Shown here piece after piece: positions 40,531 to 48,016 of a DNA stretch of 64,000 bases (positions are counted from its first letter, which is position 1; each line of letters starts with the position of its first letter). This DNA is from Streptomyces glomeratus (lineage in GTDB: Bacteria > Actinomycetota > Actinomycetes > Streptomycetales > Streptomycetaceae): contig NZ_JAKEEB010000022.1 in the NCBI RefSeq assembly GCF_021462825.1, forward strand, positions 53,263-117,262. Reading direction: 5' to 3'. The notes below the pieces were generated by a model that saw only the letters and a program-made list of their open reading frames with translations, did no database searches and was not told where the DNA came from. Position numbers and translations under genes: made by a program.

Positions 40531-41184
40531 GTGGGCGACCTCATTCTGGTCCGGCACGGTGAGACCGAGTGGTCGTTGTCCGGGCGGCACACCGGGCGGA
40601 CCGACGTCCCGCTGACCGAGCACGGCCGGGAACAGGCGCGCCGGCTGGCTCCGCTGATCGCCCGCCATCACATCGCATCGGCGTTCGTCAGCCCGATGCA
40701 GCGGGCCCGGGAGACGGCCCGGCTGGCCGGGATCGGGGGCGCGCGCGTCGACGCGGACCTGTCCGAGTGGGACTACGGCGGGTACGAGGGCGTCACGACA
40801 GTCGAGATCCAACGGACACTGCCGGACTGGTTCCTGTTCACGGACGGCGTCGCGCCCGGTCCCCCTGAGCACCCCGGGGAGGGCCCGGAGGAGGTGGGGG
40901 CGCGCGCGGACCGGATGCTCGCCAGGATCGACGCGGCGCTCGCCGAGGCGGAGGGCAGCGTGGTCGTCGTCTCGCACGGCCATTTCCTGCGGGTGCTGAC
41001 CGCGCGGCGGCTCGGTCTGCCGGCCTCGGCGGGCGCCCTGTTCCAGCTCTCCACGGGGACGATGAGCCGGCTGAGCACGGAGCACCGCCGCCATGTGGTG
41101 GCCGGCTGGAATGTCAGACCCGACGCGTACTGTTCCCATGGGTCCCTCTCCGCGGGGGAGGCGGGGCCGTCCGAGGAACACTGA
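40531..41184 (+). CDS. Histidine phosphatase family protein
   Basis: 217 residues. The catalytic RHG motif is LVRHGETEWSLSGRHTGRTD (about 7-26), the second half FVSPMQRARETA (about 58), and the proton donor region LSEWDYGGYEG (about 80). The late VVVVSHGHFLRVL carries the second histidine. It is of the phosphoglycerate-mutase-like type that removes phosphate from sugar or nucleotide phosphates. GTG 40531 has GGAAGGG about 11 bases upstream. The C-terminal 20 residues are serine/glutamate-rich and unconserved. Confidence 0.87.
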   Translation: MGDLILVRHGETEWSLSGRHTGRTDVPLTEHGREQARRLAPLIARHHIASAFVSPMQRARETARLAGIGGARVDADLSEWDYGGYEGVTTVEIQRTLPDWFLFTDGVAPGPPEHPGEGPEEVGARADRMLARIDAALAEAEGSVVVVSHGHFLRVLTARRLGLPASAGALFQLSTGTMSRLSTEHRRHVVAGWNVRPDAYCSHGSLSAGEAGPSEEH

Positions 41185-41230
41185 GGGGGACACGAGCGTC
41201 CGTCCCCTCCCCCGCGGGCAGGAGCACGCC

Positions 41231-41863
41231 GTGACCCGACCGCCGACCGCCGCACAGCGGCGTGTGATCGAAGCCGCCGACCCCGTCACCGGGCGGCTGA
41301 GGGGGACGGACGCCCAGCTTGCCGCGCTGGTGAAGCGGGGGCTGGCCTTCCGTCACCCGCGTCCGCCGCACGACCACTTCCTCACCCCGGCGGGTCATCG
41401 CATACGGGAGGCGCCCCCCGAGGAAGCGGTGCCGGATGCCCCCGCTCCGGCGGCGGGTTCCGGCGTGTTCGCGGCGCGCGTCGGCGGTGAGGAGTCCGGG
41501 GACACCGGGCCCGCGCGGGCGCGCGAGGTGCACAGCGCCTGGCAGGGGCTGCTGGAGCTGCGTCGGATGACCAACCCGGGCGGTGCCATGGACCGCCCGT
41601 GCGGCTGGGAGCGCACCCATCTGGTCCCGGCCGCCGCACTGGCCCTCGAGGCGGCCGGGCACCGGCCCGCGACCGGGGACCTGGGGGACGGCTACCGGGT
41701 GCGGGCGACCCCGCAGCCGGAGGCGGTCGCCGTGCACCAGCCGGACCTCGCGGCACTGCGCTCCTGTGCGGCCACGCTGGAGAACGCGGGCTGGCAGGTG
41801 AGCGAGCACGCGCGGCCGCGGGCCCGGGAGCGGTACCTGCTGGCGTCACCGCGGCGCGGATGA
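41231..41863 (+). CDS. Conserved actinobacterial hypothetical protein
   Basis: 210 residues with no membrane segment. The N-terminal part (about 1-55) reads like a small winged-helix fragment: TAAQRRVIEAADPVTGRL, QLAALVKRGLAFRH and FLTPAGHRIRE. A variable acidic/alanine linker follows, then a C-terminal part of about 95 residues including HQPDLAALRSCAATLENAG. I do not recognise a family with known function. GTG 41231 has AGGAG six bases upstream. It follows the phosphatase by 46 bases. Confidence 0.75.
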   Translation: MTRPPTAAQRRVIEAADPVTGRLRGTDAQLAALVKRGLAFRHPRPPHDHFLTPAGHRIREAPPEEAVPDAPAPAAGSGVFAARVGGEESGDTGPARAREVHSAWQGLLELRRMTNPGGAMDRPCGWERTHLVPAAALALEAAGHRPATGDLGDGYRVRATPQPEAVAVHQPDLAALRSCAATLENAGWQVSEHARPRARERYLLASPRRG

Positions 41864-41920
41864 CCGGCGGAGGCGCGCGGTGGCGACGCAGTGGCGCACG
41901 GGCAGGGCGCGATGCCCCCC

Positions 41921-42199
41921 TCATGGCATGGGGGCCACCCCGGCGAAGGTGACGCCGTTGACGAACGGGAGCCGGGCGCCGATCTTCCAGATGCCGAGGG
42001 TCTGCAGGAGGGTGGCCAGTCCCGCGGTGAACAGGCAGGCGCCGGTGAGGAAGGTCAGGTCGGTGCCGGTCAGGCCCACGGCCGTGCCGACGATCAGGGG
42101 CGGGGCGACGACTCCCGCGTACACGGCGGCCACCTGTTGCAGACCGCTGGTCGCCGTCTTGAGGGCGGGGAGTCTCTCGTCGACTGGGTGGTCGGACAC
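41921..42199 (-). pseudogene. Truncated NCS2-family purine (xanthine/urate) permease
   Basis: The first about 92 residues match the N-terminus of nucleobase:cation symporter-2 permeases: DHPVDERLP, LQQVAAVYAGVVAPPLIVGT, LTFLTGACLFTAGLATLLQT and GARLPFVNGVTFAGVAPM. Intact proteins continue for about 360 more residues (LAIAT and onward). Here a stop follows two codons later, and the convergent gene ends only 57 bases beyond. Start GTG 42199 has a good GGAGGAG site. No continuation is found in other frames, so the 3' part was deleted. Its neighbours (8-oxoguanine deaminase, uricase) fit a lost purine importer. Confidence 0.8.
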
Positions 42200-42220
42200 G
42201 GCGGCTCCTCCGGTCGGTGG

Positions 42221-42267
42221 CACGTCGGCTTGTGACGTGGGTTTCCACGTCGGCTTGTGACGTGGGT
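42221..42267. repeat. Two perfect 22-bp direct repeats, each a CACGTC-N7-GACGTG inverted repeat
   Basis: Copies at 42221-42242 and 42246-42267 are identical and separated by three bases. Each contains CACGTC and GACGTG arms with a 7-base spacer. They lie just upstream of the truncated permease and may be a tandem operator for it or part of the hairpin cluster that follows. Confidence 0.75.
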
Positions 42268-42304
42268 GTCAGGGAGGTGGTGCGCGGTCGGTCGTGCGGG
42301 ACCG

Positions 42305-42437
42305 GGGACGGAGTCCGTTCGAGGGGGCGAACGGAGTCCGTCCCGGGGCGCGCACATCCCTGCGCGCCCCGGGGACGGTTGCCGTGGACCCCGCTCGGTC
42401 CACGGCTTCCGGCCGGGAGCCGTCCCTCCCGGCCGGA
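42305..42437. terminator. Array of four consecutive near-perfect hairpins
   Basis: In order: 42305-42344 (17-bp stem, one mismatch), 42345-42370 (10 bp, GGGGCGCGCA/TGCGCGCCCC), 42381-42406 (10 bp, GCCGTGGACC/GGTCCACGGC) and 42408-42437 (12 bp, TCCGGCCGGGAG/CTCCCGGCCGGA). Every loop is exactly six bases. The array starts 13 bases beyond the deaminase stop (leftward). One hairpin would suffice as terminator; four in series is unusual. Confidence 0.75.
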
Positions 42438-42449
42438 GCCTTCGGCTGC

Positions 42450-43829
42450 TCAGTCCTGCGCGGCGATCCGCGCCAGGCGCTGGGCCTGTACCCGCGTGGA
42501 GCGGGCGACGGCGTCCTCGTCGACGTGCAGCAGACGTCCGTTCTCGACGACCGGTTCGCCGTTGACGAGGGAGAGGGTGACGGGGGCGGCCGCGCCGAAG
42601 ACCAGCGCGGTCACCGGGTCGGCGATCGAGGCGTGGGCCAGTGTGTCGAGCTTCCACAGCACGAGGTCGGCGAGCTTGCCCGGCTCCAGGGAGCCGATCT
42701 CCGCGCCACGGCCGAGGACCTGGGCGCCCCCGTAGGTACCGAGGCGCAGCGCCTGGCGGGCGTTCAGGGCGGCTTCGCGATGCGTGCCCAGGCGGTTGAT
42801 CAGGAGCGCGTTGCGCAGTTCGGTGTGGAGTTCGCCGGACTCGTTGGAGGCCGTGCCGTCGACGCCCAGGCCGACGGGGACGCCCGCCGCGAGCATGTCG
42901 GGGACCCGGGCGATGCCCGCGGCCAGGCGGGCGTTGGACGACGGACAGTGGGCGACCCCCGTCCTCGTACGGGCGAACGCGGCGATGTCGGCGTCGTTCA
43001 TATGGACGCAGTGCGCCATCCATACGTCCTCGCCGAGCCAGCCCGTCGACTCGAAGTAGTCGGTGGGGCCCATCCCGAACAGCTCGTGGCAGAACTTCTC
43101 CTCCTCCACCGTCTCCGAGCCGTGGGTGTGCAGTCGCACTCCCTTGCGCCGCGCCAGTTCGGCGCCCTGCCTCAGGAGTTCGGTCGAGACGGAGAAGGGC
43201 GAGCAGGGCGCCACGGCGACCTGGGTCATGGCGTCGAAGGAGGGGTCGTGGTGCTCGTCGATGGTGGCCTCGGTGGCGGCCAGGGCGCCCTCGAGGGTCT
43301 CGACGGCGAAGTCCGGCGGCAGGCCGCCGTCCTTCTCGCTGCGGTCCATGGAGCCGCGGGCGAGAGTGAAGCGGACCCCCGTCTCGCGGGCGGCCCGGAC
43401 GAGCGCGCCGGACAGGTCGCCGGAGTCCTTCGGGTAGACGTAGTGGTGGTCCATGGCGGTGGTGACACCGCCGCGGGCCATCATCGCGAGCGATCCCTGC
43501 GCCGCCGCGTACAGCATCGTCTCGTCGATGCGTGCCCATGTCGGGTACAGCGCGACGAGCCAGTCGAAGAGATTGTGGTCCGTGGCCAGGCCCCGGGTGA
43601 TCCACTGGTAGAAGTGGTGGTGGGTGTTGATCAGTCCGGGGGTGACGAGGTGCCCGGTCGCGTCGATGCGGCGTACGACGTTCTCCAGGCCCTCGGGAGC
43701 CTTGCCCGCGCCGACGGCCTCGATGCGGTTGCCGGCGACGACGACATGTCCCGTGGGGTACTCGGTGTCGTCGGCGTCCACGGTCGCGATGGCACCGTTC
43801 TCGATGACGATGCGCTGGGCTGCTGCCAT
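42450..43829 (-). CDS. 8-oxoguanine deaminase (amidohydrolase)
   Basis: 459 residues. The enzyme converts 8-oxoguanine to uric acid; relatives act on guanine, cytosine or triazines. Metal ligands are NTHHHFYQW (about 68-76), HTHGSETVEEEKF (about 234), AHCVHMNDADIAAF (about 270) and GVDGTASNESGEL (about 316). The pattern AHCPSSNARLAAG (with V before A) is typical of this subgroup. ATG 43829 has AAAGGAC upstream. It lies downstream of uricase on the same strand but after a terminator, so it probably has its own promoter. Product uric acid feeds the adjacent uricase. Confidence 0.88.
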   Translation of the reverse strand: MAAAQRIVIENGAIATVDADDTEYPTGHVVVAGNRIEAVGAGKAPEGLENVVRRIDATGHLVTPGLINTHHHFYQWITRGLATDHNLFDWLVALYPTWARIDETMLYAAAQGSLAMMARGGVTTAMDHHYVYPKDSGDLSGALVRAARETGVRFTLARGSMDRSEKDGGLPPDFAVETLEGALAATEATIDEHHDPSFDAMTQVAVAPCSPFSVSTELLRQGAELARRKGVRLHTHGSETVEEEKFCHELFGMGPTDYFESTGWLGEDVWMAHCVHMNDADIAAFARTRTGVAHCPSSNARLAAGIARVPDMLAAGVPVGLGVDGTASNESGELHTELRNALLINRLGTHREAALNARQALRLGTYGGAQVLGRGAEIGSLEPGKLADLVLWKLDTLAHASIADPVTALVFGAAAPVTLSLVNGEPVVENGRLLHVDEDAVARSTRVQAQRLARIAAQD

Positions 43830-43885
43830 GGTTCGTCCTTTTCGCTCTGTGGAGAGGGCACGGCAGGACCCTGGGAGTTTGAGTG

Positions 43886-43916
43886 CCGCGGCCCGGTGCC
43901 GGATCCCGGGCCGCGG
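43886..43916 (-). terminator. Hairpin after uricase
   Basis: CCGCGGCCCGG and CCGGGCCGCGG form an 11-bp perfect stem with a 9-base loop, 49 bases past the uricase stop and upstream of the deaminase start. Confidence 0.6.
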
Positions 43917-43964
43917 GTGCCGAAGGAAGAGGCGCCCGTCGGGGGGCGGGAGCACCCCGTTGGG

Positions 43965-44894
43965 TCACAGGTTGGTGAGGTCCACGGGAATCCGCGCGTC
44001 ACAGCCGTCCCGCAGGACCGTGGCCTCGATCAGGCCGTACGGGCGGTCGGCGGCGAAGTACACGGCTCCCTCTGCGGGGTCGTTCTTCAGCCCGAACGGC
44101 TCCAGGTCCACCAGGAAATGGTGCTTGTTCGGGAGCGAGAAGCGGACCTCGTCGATCTCGTCGCGGTGCTCGATGATGCGCGCGCCCATCTGGTACAGGG
44201 TCTGCTGCAACGACAGTGAGTAGGTCTCGGCGAAGGCTCGGAGCAGGTGCTGCTTCGTCTCCTCGTAGGACCGGTCCCAGTCAGGCGTCTCCTGGGCGTC
44301 GTCGCTCCAGTTGAAGCGCCAGCGGCCGGTGACGGACGTGGCCAGGATGCGGTCGTACGCCTCGGGCAGTGTCGTGTACTTGTCCTTGACATAGCCCCAG
44401 AACTCGGAGTCGGTCGAGTTCATCACGGTGAGGTCCTTCAGGCCCGAGACCACTTCCCAGGACGAGCCGTCGTGGGTGATCTGCGTCAGGCGGGTCTCCT
44501 GGCCCCTGCGGACGAAGGAGTGCGCGCCCCGCCCCGCGTGCTCGATCCGGTCCCAGGCGTACTCCTCGATGCGGATGCGGGCCCGGTGGATCGGTCCCTG
44601 CGACGCCACGAAGTGGCGGGCGAGGTGGATGCCGAACTGCTCGGCGGACTCGATGCCGTGCTCCTTGGCGAACGCGTACACCGTGTTCTTGGTGGTGTCC
44701 GTCGGCAGGACATGGGCGTTGGAGCCGGAGTAGTGGACCTCGTCCATGTCGCCGGAGAGCGAGACGGACACGTTCAGGTCCTTGATGTGGTGGGTGTCGC
44801 CGTCCCGCGTGATCCTGACGACTCGGTTCTCGGCCTTGCCGTACTGGTTCTGGCCCAGAACCACAGGGCGGGCAGGGCGGGAGTTGACGGTCAT
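43965..44894 (-). CDS. pucL: Urate oxidase (uricase)
   Basis: 309 residues; oxidises uric acid to 5-hydroxyisourate without cofactors. Catalytic positions are visible: lysine in NQYGKAENRV (about 16-25), threonine in LPTDTTKNTVYAFAKE (about 63-78) and histidine in NKHHFLVDLEPFGLKN (about 254-269). Two homologous T-fold halves are present. ATG 44894 has GAGGGAG upstream. It follows HIU hydrolase by four bases and is the last gene of a uraD-uraH-uricase operon. Confidence 0.95.
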   Translation of the reverse strand: MTVNSRPARPVVLGQNQYGKAENRVVRITRDGDTHHIKDLNVSVSLSGDMDEVHYSGSNAHVLPTDTTKNTVYAFAKEHGIESAEQFGIHLARHFVASQGPIHRARIRIEEYAWDRIEHAGRGAHSFVRRGQETRLTQITHDGSSWEVVSGLKDLTVMNSTDSEFWGYVKDKYTTLPEAYDRILATSVTGRWRFNWSDDAQETPDWDRSYEETKQHLLRAFAETYSLSLQQTLYQMGARIIEHRDEIDEVRFSLPNKHHFLVDLEPFGLKNDPAEGAVYFAADRPYGLIEATVLRDGCDARIPVDLTNL

Positions 44895-44898
44895 ATAG

Positions 44899-45306
44899 CT
44901 AGCTCCCTCGGTAAACGGAGTAGCCGAACGGGGTGAGCAGCAGCGGTACGTGGTAGTGCTCGCCCGGCACGACGGTGAACGTGACCGTCACCTCCGGGAA
45001 GAACGCTCCGGTGGTACCGCTGTCCCGATTCGCGGGGGCGTCCTGCTGCGCATCGGCTTGCTTCTTCTCGAACCTTTCGAAGTACGCCTCGACGGCGAAG
45101 TCGAGGCGAACGTGGGTGGTTCCCTCCGGCAGGGCCGGGAGGTCCTTGCACCGTCCGTCCGCGTCGGTCGCGGAGCCGCCGAGCGCCTGCCAGTCCGCTT
45201 CCCGGCCCGGGCGGGCGGAGAGCCGGACGGCGACGCCCCGGGCGGGACGGCCGACGCTGGTGTCCAGGATGTGCGTGGACACGGAGGCGGTGGTCTCGGT
45301 GCTCAT
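44899..45306 (-). CDS. uraH: 5-hydroxyisourate hydrolase
   Basis: 135 residues of the transthyretin-like family; hydrolyses 5-hydroxyisourate to OHCU. Motifs are THILDTSVGRPARGV (about 11-25), TDADGRCKDLP (about 47), HYHVPLLLTPFGYSVYRGS at the C-terminus with the invariant YRGS. An insertion of about 20 polar residues (KKQADAQQDAPANRDSG) between strands is longer than usual and may vary among strains. Gaps of 12 and 4 bases to neighbours indicate one operon. Confidence 0.94.
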   Translation of the reverse strand: MSTETTASVSTHILDTSVGRPARGVAVRLSARPGREADWQALGGSATDADGRCKDLPALPEGTTHVRLDFAVEAYFERFEKKQADAQQDAPANRDSGTTGAFFPEVTVTFTVVPGEHYHVPLLLTPFGYSVYRGS

Positions 45307-45318
45307 ACGGTGACCTCT

Positions 45319-45828
45319 TCAGGCGGTGTGGAGCAGTCGGGTGAGCCGGATACGGTTGATCTTCCCCAGCTCGGCGCGGACGATCTCCCGTTCCTGTTCC
45401 GGCGCGTTGCCGAGCCGCTCCTTGACCGCGTCGCGCATCTGCTCTGCGGTCCTCCCGGTCGCACAGATCAGGAAGACGTGCCCGAACCTCTCCTGGTACG
45501 CCAGGTTCAGTTCGAGCATCTCCGCCCTGAGCTCCTCGGAGGCGCCGGCCATTCCGCGTTGCTCCCGGACCGACGTGGGGTCGCCCGGCTTCGGGCGGCC
45601 GATCGGCGGGTGGCCGGCCATCGCCTCCTCCAGGTCCGCGGTGGTCAGCTCGGTCATGGCCGCGTCGCCGGCGGCGTACAGCTCGTCGGCGGTGCGGTAG
45701 GGGCGTGCGGCGAGCAGCCGCCGGACCCATGCCGTGGAGGCGCACACCTCGTGGAGGACGGCGGCGGCCGCGCGCTCCTGGAGGGCGTTGAACCGGACGA
45801 GGCCCGGCGGCGTGGAAGTCGACGTCAC
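45319..45828 (-). CDS. uraD: OHCU decarboxylase
   Basis: 169 residues, all helical. The enzyme decarboxylates OHCU to S-allantoin. Key segments are FNALQERAAAAVLHEVCAS, the catalytic histidine in MAGHPPIGRPK (about 68-78), REQRGMAGAS (about 85) and FGHVFLICATGRTAEQM (about 114-130). GTG 45828 has GGAGGCACTC upstream. It is the first gene of the uricase operon; the operator-like repeat at 45893-45909 is 65 bases upstream. Confidence 0.93.
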   Translation of the reverse strand: MTSTSTPPGLVRFNALQERAAAAVLHEVCASTAWVRRLLAARPYRTADELYAAGDAAMTELTTADLEEAMAGHPPIGRPKPGDPTSVREQRGMAGASEELRAEMLELNLAYQERFGHVFLICATGRTAEQMRDAVKERLGNAPEQEREIVRAELGKINRIRLTRLLHTA

Positions 45829-45892
45829 GAGTGCCTCCGTGGCCTTGGGGCGGAACGGGCTGCGAACAGCTAACGCCCTCCGCCAGGACACC

Positions 45893-45909
45893 GTCAACAC
45901 TTTGTTGAA
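45893..45909. promoter_or_regulatory. Operator-like repeat GTCAAC-acttt-GTTGAA before uraD
   Basis: A 6-5-6 repeat with the same layout as the allB and aceB elements. On the uraD strand it supplies TTGACG, a good -35 box. The distance to the start codon (65 bases) equals that at allB (64). Confidence 0.65.
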
Positions 45910-45923
45910 AATTTGGGAGTGGC

Positions 45924-45954
45924 AAAAGCCGCCGCCCGGATGCCGGGCGGCGGC
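45924..45954 (-). terminator. Intrinsic terminator of the HTH gene
   Basis: GCCGCCGCCCGG-atg-CCGGGCGGCGGC gives a 12-bp perfect stem. Read leftward it is followed by TTTT. It separates the HTH gene from the uraD promoter. Confidence 0.8.
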
Positions 45955-45992
45955 TCGCCGCACACGGTGCGCACGGAGCGCGCCGAGTCTGG

Positions 45993-46358
45993 TCAGGACT
46001 TTTCGCGGTTGAGGTAGTTGTAGACGGTGAAGCGGCTCACGCCGAGGGCGCTCGCGACCGTCTCGACGCCATGGCGCACGGAGAACGCGCCACGCGCCTC
46101 AAGAGCCCGTACGACCTCCTGCTTGGCCTTGCGGTCCAGTTCGGCCAGCGGCTTGCCGCGCTTGCGCTCCATCGCGGCGAGGATGTGGTCGAGCGAGTCG
46201 GCGAGCTGCGGCAGCCGTACGGCGACGACGTCGGCGCCCTCCCAGGCGAGCACGACGTCGTCGGGACCGGCCTGGTCCGGCGGCAGTATCTCGCCGCCTA
46301 TCGCGTCGATGAGCGGCTTCACGGCCGCGATGAAGGGCTCGTCCCCCGCCCGGGTCAT
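45993..46358 (-). CDS. Helix-turn-helix DNA-binding regulator
   Basis: 121 residues. The C-terminal 45 residues are a Fis/resolvase-like helix-turn-helix: KAKQEVVRALEARGAFSVRH and VETVASALGVSRFTVYNYLN. The N-terminal 65 residues (IDAIGGEILPPDQ, DVVAVRLPQLADSLDHIL) may sense a ligand or partner. Its place directly upstream of the uricase operon, on the same strand but after its own terminator, makes it a candidate local regulator of urate genes. ATG 46358 overlaps the preceding gene stop (ATGA). Confidence 0.83.
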   Translation of the reverse strand: MTRAGDEPFIAAVKPLIDAIGGEILPPDQAGPDDVVLAWEGADVVAVRLPQLADSLDHILAAMERKRGKPLAELDRKAKQEVVRALEARGAFSVRHGVETVASALGVSRFTVYNYLNREKS

Positions 46359-46606
46359 CTCTCGGCCTCCCCGACCACGTTGACCTGCAACGAGATCCGG
46401 GTGGCACCGGCCTCCAGGCTTTTCCGCAGCAGCGCGTCCACGGCGGTGAGCACCGCGTCGGCCCGGCCCTCCGCGGTGTTGCCGAACGGGCCGACGTCCA
46501 CGGCGTCCAGGTCGGCCGCCTCGACGACCTCCCGGGCCACCAGCGCGTGCGCGGGGGCCTCGTCGAGATCGAAGGGTTCGGTGGTGAACTCCACTCTCAA
46601 TCGCAT
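46355..46606 (-). CDS. Small protein, possibly MTH1187/thiamine-binding-like
   Basis: 83 residues. The strand-helix pattern LRVEFTTEPF, VGPFGNTAEGRADAVLTAVD and AGATRISLQVNVV loosely resembles the MTH1187/YkoF ferredoxin-like fold; this is a tentative match. ATG 46606 has GGGGGCGCA upstream. Four-base overlap with the HTH gene points to coupled expression, so it could modulate that regulator. Confidence 0.6.
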   Translation of the reverse strand: MRLRVEFTTEPFDLDEAPAHALVAREVVEAADLDAVDVGPFGNTAEGRADAVLTAVDALLRKSLEAGATRISLQVNVVGEAER

Positions 46607-46876
46607 TGCGCCCCCATGGCATCTGCTCCGACCCGCGCGTTCCGCCAGGTCCGCCGCCGGGGCCGGACCGCCCCGGCCGCTTGGTGAGACCTTAACGGAC
46701 GCGCCCGCCGGCCCGGCCGCCTGAAACCGCCCCCGAGCCCCCCGAGTCCGCCCCCCGAGTCCGCCCCCGACTCGGCTCGCCGAATTCGTCCCCCGATCCG
46801 CCCCGCTTCCCGCGACGGACCGGTCGCCCGGCCACGTAGAGCAGACGACCGCATTCACACAGGGAGGGACCGCACG
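46607..46876. other. Divergent promoter region with C-rich repeats
   Basis: 270 bases between the small protein (leftward) and the transglycosylase (rightward). The middle (about 46728-46800) is a C-rich tract with repeated cccccgagtccgcc units. Promoters for both genes should be here, but I see no clear -35/-10 pair. Confidence 0.45.
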
Positions 46877-47962
46877 GTGGCAGTGCGCGCATTCAAAGGG
46901 GCACTGAGAGGTGCCAGGGGTACGGCGATCGCGGCGGCGGCGATGGCGGCGCTGACCGCGTCCCAGGCTTCGGTGGCGGTCTCGGCCGGAGAATCGGGAG
47001 CCGCCCGGCGGGCGGCACCGGCCGAGCACGGCCCGAGCGTGTCCGGCGACACCCCGTACCGCACGGAACTCCCGCCCCTGCGGCGGGCGGCCGGGGAGCC
47101 GAAGGGGAACGCACCGACGTCGGTGACGGGCGGCGCGCTGCCGCGGACCGTGTTCGCCGCGTACCGGCGGGCCGAGGCCGAGCTCGGGCGCAGCGCACCC
47201 GGATGCCGGCTGAAGTGGCAGCTGCTGGCCGCGATCGGCCAGGTGGAGTCCGGACAGGCGCGGGGCGGCCGGGTCACCGCCGACGGCACGACCGTGACGC
47301 CGATCCTCGGGCCCCGGCTGACCGGCGGCCCCTTCGCCGTCGTCCCGGACACCGACGGCGGTGCGTACGACGGGGACGCGATGTACGACCGCGCGGTCGG
47401 CCCGATGCAGTTCATCCCGTCGACCTGGGCCCGCTGGGGCGTGGACGGCAACGGCGACGGACGGGCCGACCCGGACAACGTCTACGACGCGGCGCTCGCC
47501 GCCGGACGCTATCTGTGCGCCGGCGGACGCGACCTCTCCGACCCGGCCGACCTGGACCGGGCGATCCTCGGCTACAACCACTCGGAGGCCTATCTGCGCA
47601 CGGTCCGGGCCTGGTACACGTACTTCCTCGACGGGCACCGCGTGGTGCCCGACCTGCCCGGCGTCTCCACTCCCCGACCGGATCCCTCCCGGCCGGGCAC
47701 ACCGAGGCCCACACCGAAGCCGTCCCATCGCCGCCCGGCCGAGGGCCCGTCCCGCACACCGTCCGCGGCGCCTGCCACGCCCTCGCCCACCCCCTCGCAC
47801 ACGACGGTCGTGCCGCGGGAGACTCAGGAGCCGGCGCTGCCCGTGCCGACCCTCCCGGGCGTCGGGCTGCCCGGCAGCGTGCTGCCCGGCGGCCCGCTGA
47901 CCAGCAACAGAGAGGAAACAATGGACTCCTCCCCCTCCACAACCGCGGATACCGGGCGGTAA
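46877..47962 (+). CDS. Secreted lytic murein transglycosylase
   Basis: 361 residues. Signal peptide about 1-37 (AIAAAAMAALTASQASVAVSA). The SLT/MltB-like catalytic domain spans about 90-255: LAAIGQVESGQARGG holds the catalytic glutamate (about 122), AVGPMQFIPSTWARWG the substrate loop, and AILGYNHSEAYLRTVRAW the end. A proline/threonine/serine-rich tail of about 100 residues follows and may span the wall. GTG 46877 has GGGAGGGACC upstream. It cleaves peptidoglycan glycan strands. It is 54 bases before the sigma factor gene. Confidence 0.88.
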   Translation: MAVRAFKGALRGARGTAIAAAAMAALTASQASVAVSAGESGAARRAAPAEHGPSVSGDTPYRTELPPLRRAAGEPKGNAPTSVTGGALPRTVFAAYRRAEAELGRSAPGCRLKWQLLAAIGQVESGQARGGRVTADGTTVTPILGPRLTGGPFAVVPDTDGGAYDGDAMYDRAVGPMQFIPSTWARWGVDGNGDGRADPDNVYDAALAAGRYLCAGGRDLSDPADLDRAILGYNHSEAYLRTVRAWYTYFLDGHRVVPDLPGVSTPRPDPSRPGTPRPTPKPSHRRPAEGPSRTPSAAPATPSPTPSHTTVVPRETQEPALPVPTLPGVGLPGSVLPGGPLTSNREETMDSSPSTTADTGR

Positions 47963-48016
47963 TGTCGCCACCCGCCGGGCGGTGCGGTACCGGCGGGTGA
48001 GCGCAAAGGGGCCCTC

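Noticed and set aside
42294..44219. Rightward frame across the deaminase and uricase genes
   Set aside because: It covers two well-supported leftward genes and their terminator; no domain is visible.
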